9,376 bases of DNA from JAFGPL01 sp046485045. GTDB lineage: Bacteria; Bacteroidota; Bacteroidia; Bacteroidales; UBA10428. A model generated the notes under the pieces. The model ran no database searches. It saw only the letters and a list, made by a program, of their open reading frames with translations, and was not told where the DNA came from. Positions within the stretch are counted from its first letter, which is position 1. Every line of letters begins with the position of its first letter. Below are positions 6,821 to 9,376 of the stretch, piece by piece. The stretch lies in NCBI GenBank assembly GCA_046485045.1, contig JAWOHT010000097.1:1-9376 (forward strand). Reading direction: 5' to 3'. Made by a program: the position numbers and the translations under genes.

Positions 6821-7597
6821 ATGGGTGAACATACTGATCGCCGCATCCTGCGGAAGATGAAGATTATTTCGGATCAGGCCGGAATTATGAACCGGTACAT
6901 GAGAGAGCAGGAAAACTGGAAACCTCACCTTGAAAATACCAAGAATTACATTACTTCTTTTATTGAAAAAAATGACTACAGATCGGTTTCGATTTTAGGC
7001 AGCGGATGGCTGCTTGATCTACCCGTTGAATATCTTAAGGAACACACTGACGAGGTGGTATTGTATGATATTTTTCATCCACCCCAGATAAAACATAAAT
7101 TGAGGAATGACCGGAAATTTAAACTGGTTGAGAGCGATATTACCGGAGGAGTGATTCATGCTGCTTACCAGGCATACCGAAATTTTAAAGCCCGAAAAAA
7201 TGATTTTAATATCCACACACTGATTTCCAGTGGATTCGCACCGGTGAAAGCTACCGACTGCTTTATCTCCCTGAATATTCTCAATCAGCTTGATATTCTT
7301 ATCATAGATTTTCTGAAACAGAATAAAATTGGCAGCCCGGAGGAGTATTCTGGTTTACGGGCGAATATTCAGCAAAGCCATATAAAATCACTTCCGACCG
7401 GAAAAAGCTGCCTGATTACAGATGCAGAGGAACTTGTAATTGAAAAAGAAGGGAAGATAAAGGAAATTAAGAGCCTGATTTATACTTCACTTACCGATGG
7501 ACTTAACATCAAAAAATGGCAGTGGGAATTTGATTTTTCAGGCACCTACAATGTTGGCTATAACACGATGTTTAATGTAATTGCAATGGAAATATAA
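6821..7597 (+). CDS. Methyltransferase-like (Rossmann-type) protein of unknown substrate
   Basis: A cytosolic protein of 258 residues with no signal peptide or membrane helix. Residues 55-68 (SVSILGSGWLLDLP) look like the glycine-rich SAM-binding loop of class I methyltransferases. VVLYDI at 79-84 gives the acidic residue at the end of strand 2 that would contact ribose. SDI at 105-107 and DCFISLNILNQL at 146-157 fit the next motifs, and SCLITDAEE near 196-204 fits strand 5. The G-x-G is only partly standard and no target-specific motif is visible, so activity is inferred, not shown. The N-terminal 50 residues are helical and charged. It precedes the MutS-like gene by 8 bp, arguing for co-transcription and possibly a shared task. 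The ATG at 6821 was chosen as the first Met; Met13 (6857) is an alternative. No Shine-Dalgarno site is present, as is usual in this phylum. Confidence 0.7.
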   Translation: MGEHTDRRILRKMKIISDQAGIMNRYMREQENWKPHLENTKNYITSFIEKNDYRSVSILGSGWLLDLPVEYLKEHTDEVVLYDIFHPPQIKHKLRNDRKFKLVESDITGGVIHAAYQAYRNFKARKNDFNIHTLISSGFAPVKATDCFISLNILNQLDILIIDFLKQNKIGSPEEYSGLRANIQQSHIKSLPTGKSCLITDAEELVIEKEGKIKEIKSLIYTSLTDGLNIKKWQWEFDFSGTYNVGYNTMFNVIAMEI

Positions 7598-7605
7598 TAT
7601 TTATT

Positions 7606-9376
7606 ATGAATCATCCTGAAACCATTTATAAAGAGCGGATTAACCGGTTCACAACCTTGCAGGGCAAATTGAAAAAAAGGCTTGCTTTTTTATCACTGGT
7701 GCGGTTATTGGTTTTTCTGCTCATTATTTTCTCTGTATTTTACCTGGTACAATTAAGTCTTTATCCAGGCATTGCCGTAACGCTGTTGCTTCTGGTTGTA
7801 TTTCTTGCACAGATCAGGAAATTCAATACGTTGCAGCGGGAAAAAAACAAAATCTCCAACCTTATTAAAATCAACAAATGGGAAAGCGATGCTTTACAGC
7901 ATAAATATGATCATTACGATGACGGATCGGAATTTTCAGACCCGGACCATCCATTTACGAATGATCTGGATATTTTCGGCAACGGTTCACTTTTCCAGTA
8001 CCTTAACCGGACATCTACATACACCGGTAAACAGAAACTCGCGAAGCGCCTGTCTGAACCGCTTCTTAAAGCTGAAACCATCGAAAAAAACCAGGATGCT
8101 GTTAATGAACTTATACCATGCATTGATCAACGTCAGGATTTTTTTGCATCAGGTATGATGAATGCAGAGTCATTGGATGATCTTGATGAAATAAAGGACT
8201 GGCTGACAGAAAAAAGCAGGTATATCTACAAAAAAAGATATCATATTTTTGGTGTCGTTTTTCCGGCATTGTCATTTATTACCATTACTGCTTCTATTAT
8301 TAATACAGCCTGTCTGAAATTCGTTGTGGCTAATTTTCTTCTGCAGCTTCTTATCACTGCATTCAACTTTCGGCATAATAACAGGGTACATGCCAGGTTA
8401 GGGAAGAAAATTGAGATTTTTAAAAAATACGATGATCTTCTAAAGATAATTGAGAACAAAACCTATTCCTCACAGCTCTTATCAGAAATGTCTGATAAAC
8501 TGATTAATAATAACAGTTCGGCAAGAAATAACATTCGCAGGCTGGTAAAATTGGTCTCTTCTTTCGACAGCAGGCTTAACCTGTTGGTTGGAACCATTCT
8601 TAACGGATTTCTGCTTTGGGATATACAATGCATGCTCAGACTTGAAAAATGGAGAGAAACACATAAAGACAATGTCTACGAATGGATTGAATTGATTGGC
8701 GATTTTGATATGCTTGGCAGCCTGGCAAATTTCGGATTTAATAATCCCGGTTATATTTTTCCGAAACCCGACATGAATGTAATCATTGATTTTACAGGTC
8801 TGGGGCATCCCCTCATTCATGTTCGCGAGAGGGTCACCAACGATATCTCAATACTAAGCCCAGGTGAATTTTATATTATTACCGGGGCAAATATGGCTGG
8901 CAAGAGCACTTTTTTGCGCACTGTTGCCGTAAACCTTCTGCTGGCAATGACCGGTACGCCTGTTTGCGCCAAAGAAGCAGCATTCAGACCGATTAAAATT
9001 TTCAGCAGCATGCGTACCAGCGATTCACTCAGAAAGAATGAATCGTATTTTTATGCCGAGCTGAAACGTTTAAAAGCATTAATTGATCGTTTGAGAAGTG
9101 GTGAAAGACTTTTTATTGTTCTTGATGAGATACTAAAGGGCACAAACTCTGCTGATAAGCAAAAGGGGTCAAGGGCTGTGCTCGGACAAATAGTGAAACT
9201 GAATGGTGCCGGTCTTATTGCCACGCACGACCTCGACCTCGCAGAAATGGAAAAAGATTTGCCTGAAAATCTTAAAAATAAATGTTTTGAGATTGAAATA
9301 AATGGCGCTGAAATTTTCTTTGATTATAGACTGTATGACGGGATTACAAAAAAAATGAATGCCTCTTTGTTAATGC
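7606..9376 (+). CDS. Membrane-anchored MutS-related ATPase (3' end beyond the window)
   Basis: The frame is open from ATG 7606 to the last base, giving 590 residues; the family normally ends within a few residues of the visible KKMNASLLM. Residues 28-50 and 53-70 form two hydrophobic helices, and 213-235 and 238-255 two more. Residues 120-170 (DLDIFGNGSLFQYLNRT, then GKQKLAKRLSEPL) match the start of the MutS core/lever region. The C-terminal ATPase has TGANMAGKST (426-435, Walker A), SSMRTSDSLRKNESYFYAEL (467-486), Walker B IVLDEILKGT with Asp507-Glu508, and THD with His541. The N-terminal mismatch-recognition and connector domains of true MutS are absent, and no Smr nuclease domain is seen, so it is neither canonical MutS1 nor MutS2. 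DNA substrate and role are unknown. There is no Shine-Dalgarno site. Confidence 0.85.
   Translation, partial: MNHPETIYKERINRFTTLQGKLKKRLAFLSLVRLLVFLLIIFSVFYLVQLSLYPGIAVTLLLLVVFLAQIRKFNTLQREKNKISNLIKINKWESDALQHKYDHYDDGSEFSDPDHPFTNDLDIFGNGSLFQYLNRTSTYTGKQKLAKRLSEPLLKAETIEKNQDAVNELIPCIDQRQDFFASGMMNAESLDDLDEIKDWLTEKSRYIYKKRYHIFGVVFPALSFITITASIINTACLKFVVANFLLQLLITAFNFRHNNRVHARLGKKIEIFKKYDDLLKIIENKTYSSQLLSEMSDKLINNNSSARNNIRRLVKLVSSFDSRLNLLVGTILNGFLLWDIQCMLRLEKWRETHKDNVYEWIELIGDFDMLGSLANFGFNNPGYIFPKPDMNVIIDFTGLGHPLIHVRERVTNDISILSPGEFYIITGANMAGKSTFLRTVAVNLLLAMTGTPVCAKEAAFRPIKIFSSMRTSDSLRKNESYFYAELKRLKALIDRLRSGERLFIVLDEILKGTNSADKQKGSRAVLGQIVKLNGAGLIATHDLDLAEMEKDLPENLKNKCFEIEINGAEIFFDYRLYDGITKKMNASLLM

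Noticed and set aside
7796..8820. Frames of 60-120 codons on both strands within 7796-8820
   Set aside because: They overlap the MutS-like gene, which has unbroken coding and full ATPase motifs across the whole stretch.

Overview
The window suggests a Bacteroidota genome (Bacteroidales- or Flavobacteriia-like), probably a metagenomic contig. From about 526 to the right end the DNA is AT-rich. Genes there lack Shine-Dalgarno sites. The products are typical of the phylum: a type IX secretion (T9SS) sorting tail, FISUMP domains, a lipoprotein with an acidic +2 region, and a membrane-anchored MutS relative. The first ~520 bases differ sharply. They are GC-rich and carry the end of an unidentified gene plus the left part of an IS4-family insertion sequence of a kind common in high-GC phyla. 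The join near 510-528 breaks a gene on each side, so a chimeric assembly is the leading explanation. A real rearrangement cannot be excluded from sequence alone.

Layout: 1-105 is the last ~35 codons of a GC-rich plus-strand gene. From ~106 to the junction lies an IS left end, with the N-terminal domain of its transposase starting at 167. From ~526 to 5457 (minus) is a giant secreted repeat protein of at least 1644 residues. It is built from four copies of a FISUMP domain, set 372-373 residues apart, with Fn3-like domains between them. Its C-terminus is cut off at the junction. Immediately upstream in the same operon (5474-6118, minus) is a small secreted protein with a PKD/Ig-like domain and a T9SS C-terminal sorting domain. 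A 207-bp divergent region (6119-6325) holds several dyads, a spaced direct repeat and a likely Bacteroidota-type promoter. On the plus strand follow a lipocalin-like lipoprotein (6326-6784), a methyltransferase-like protein (6821-7597), and a MutS-related ATPase with predicted membrane helices (7606 to the window end, lacking only its last few residues).

Together, the minus-strand pair looks like an exported cell-surface module. The methyltransferase-like and MutS-like genes, 8 bp apart, look co-transcribed. No CRISPR array, tRNA, rRNA, phage module or recognisable defence system was seen. The most notable points are the regular FISUMP-Fn3 super-repeat, the double-truncating junction, and the little-characterised pairing of a membrane MutS relative with a Rossmann-type protein.
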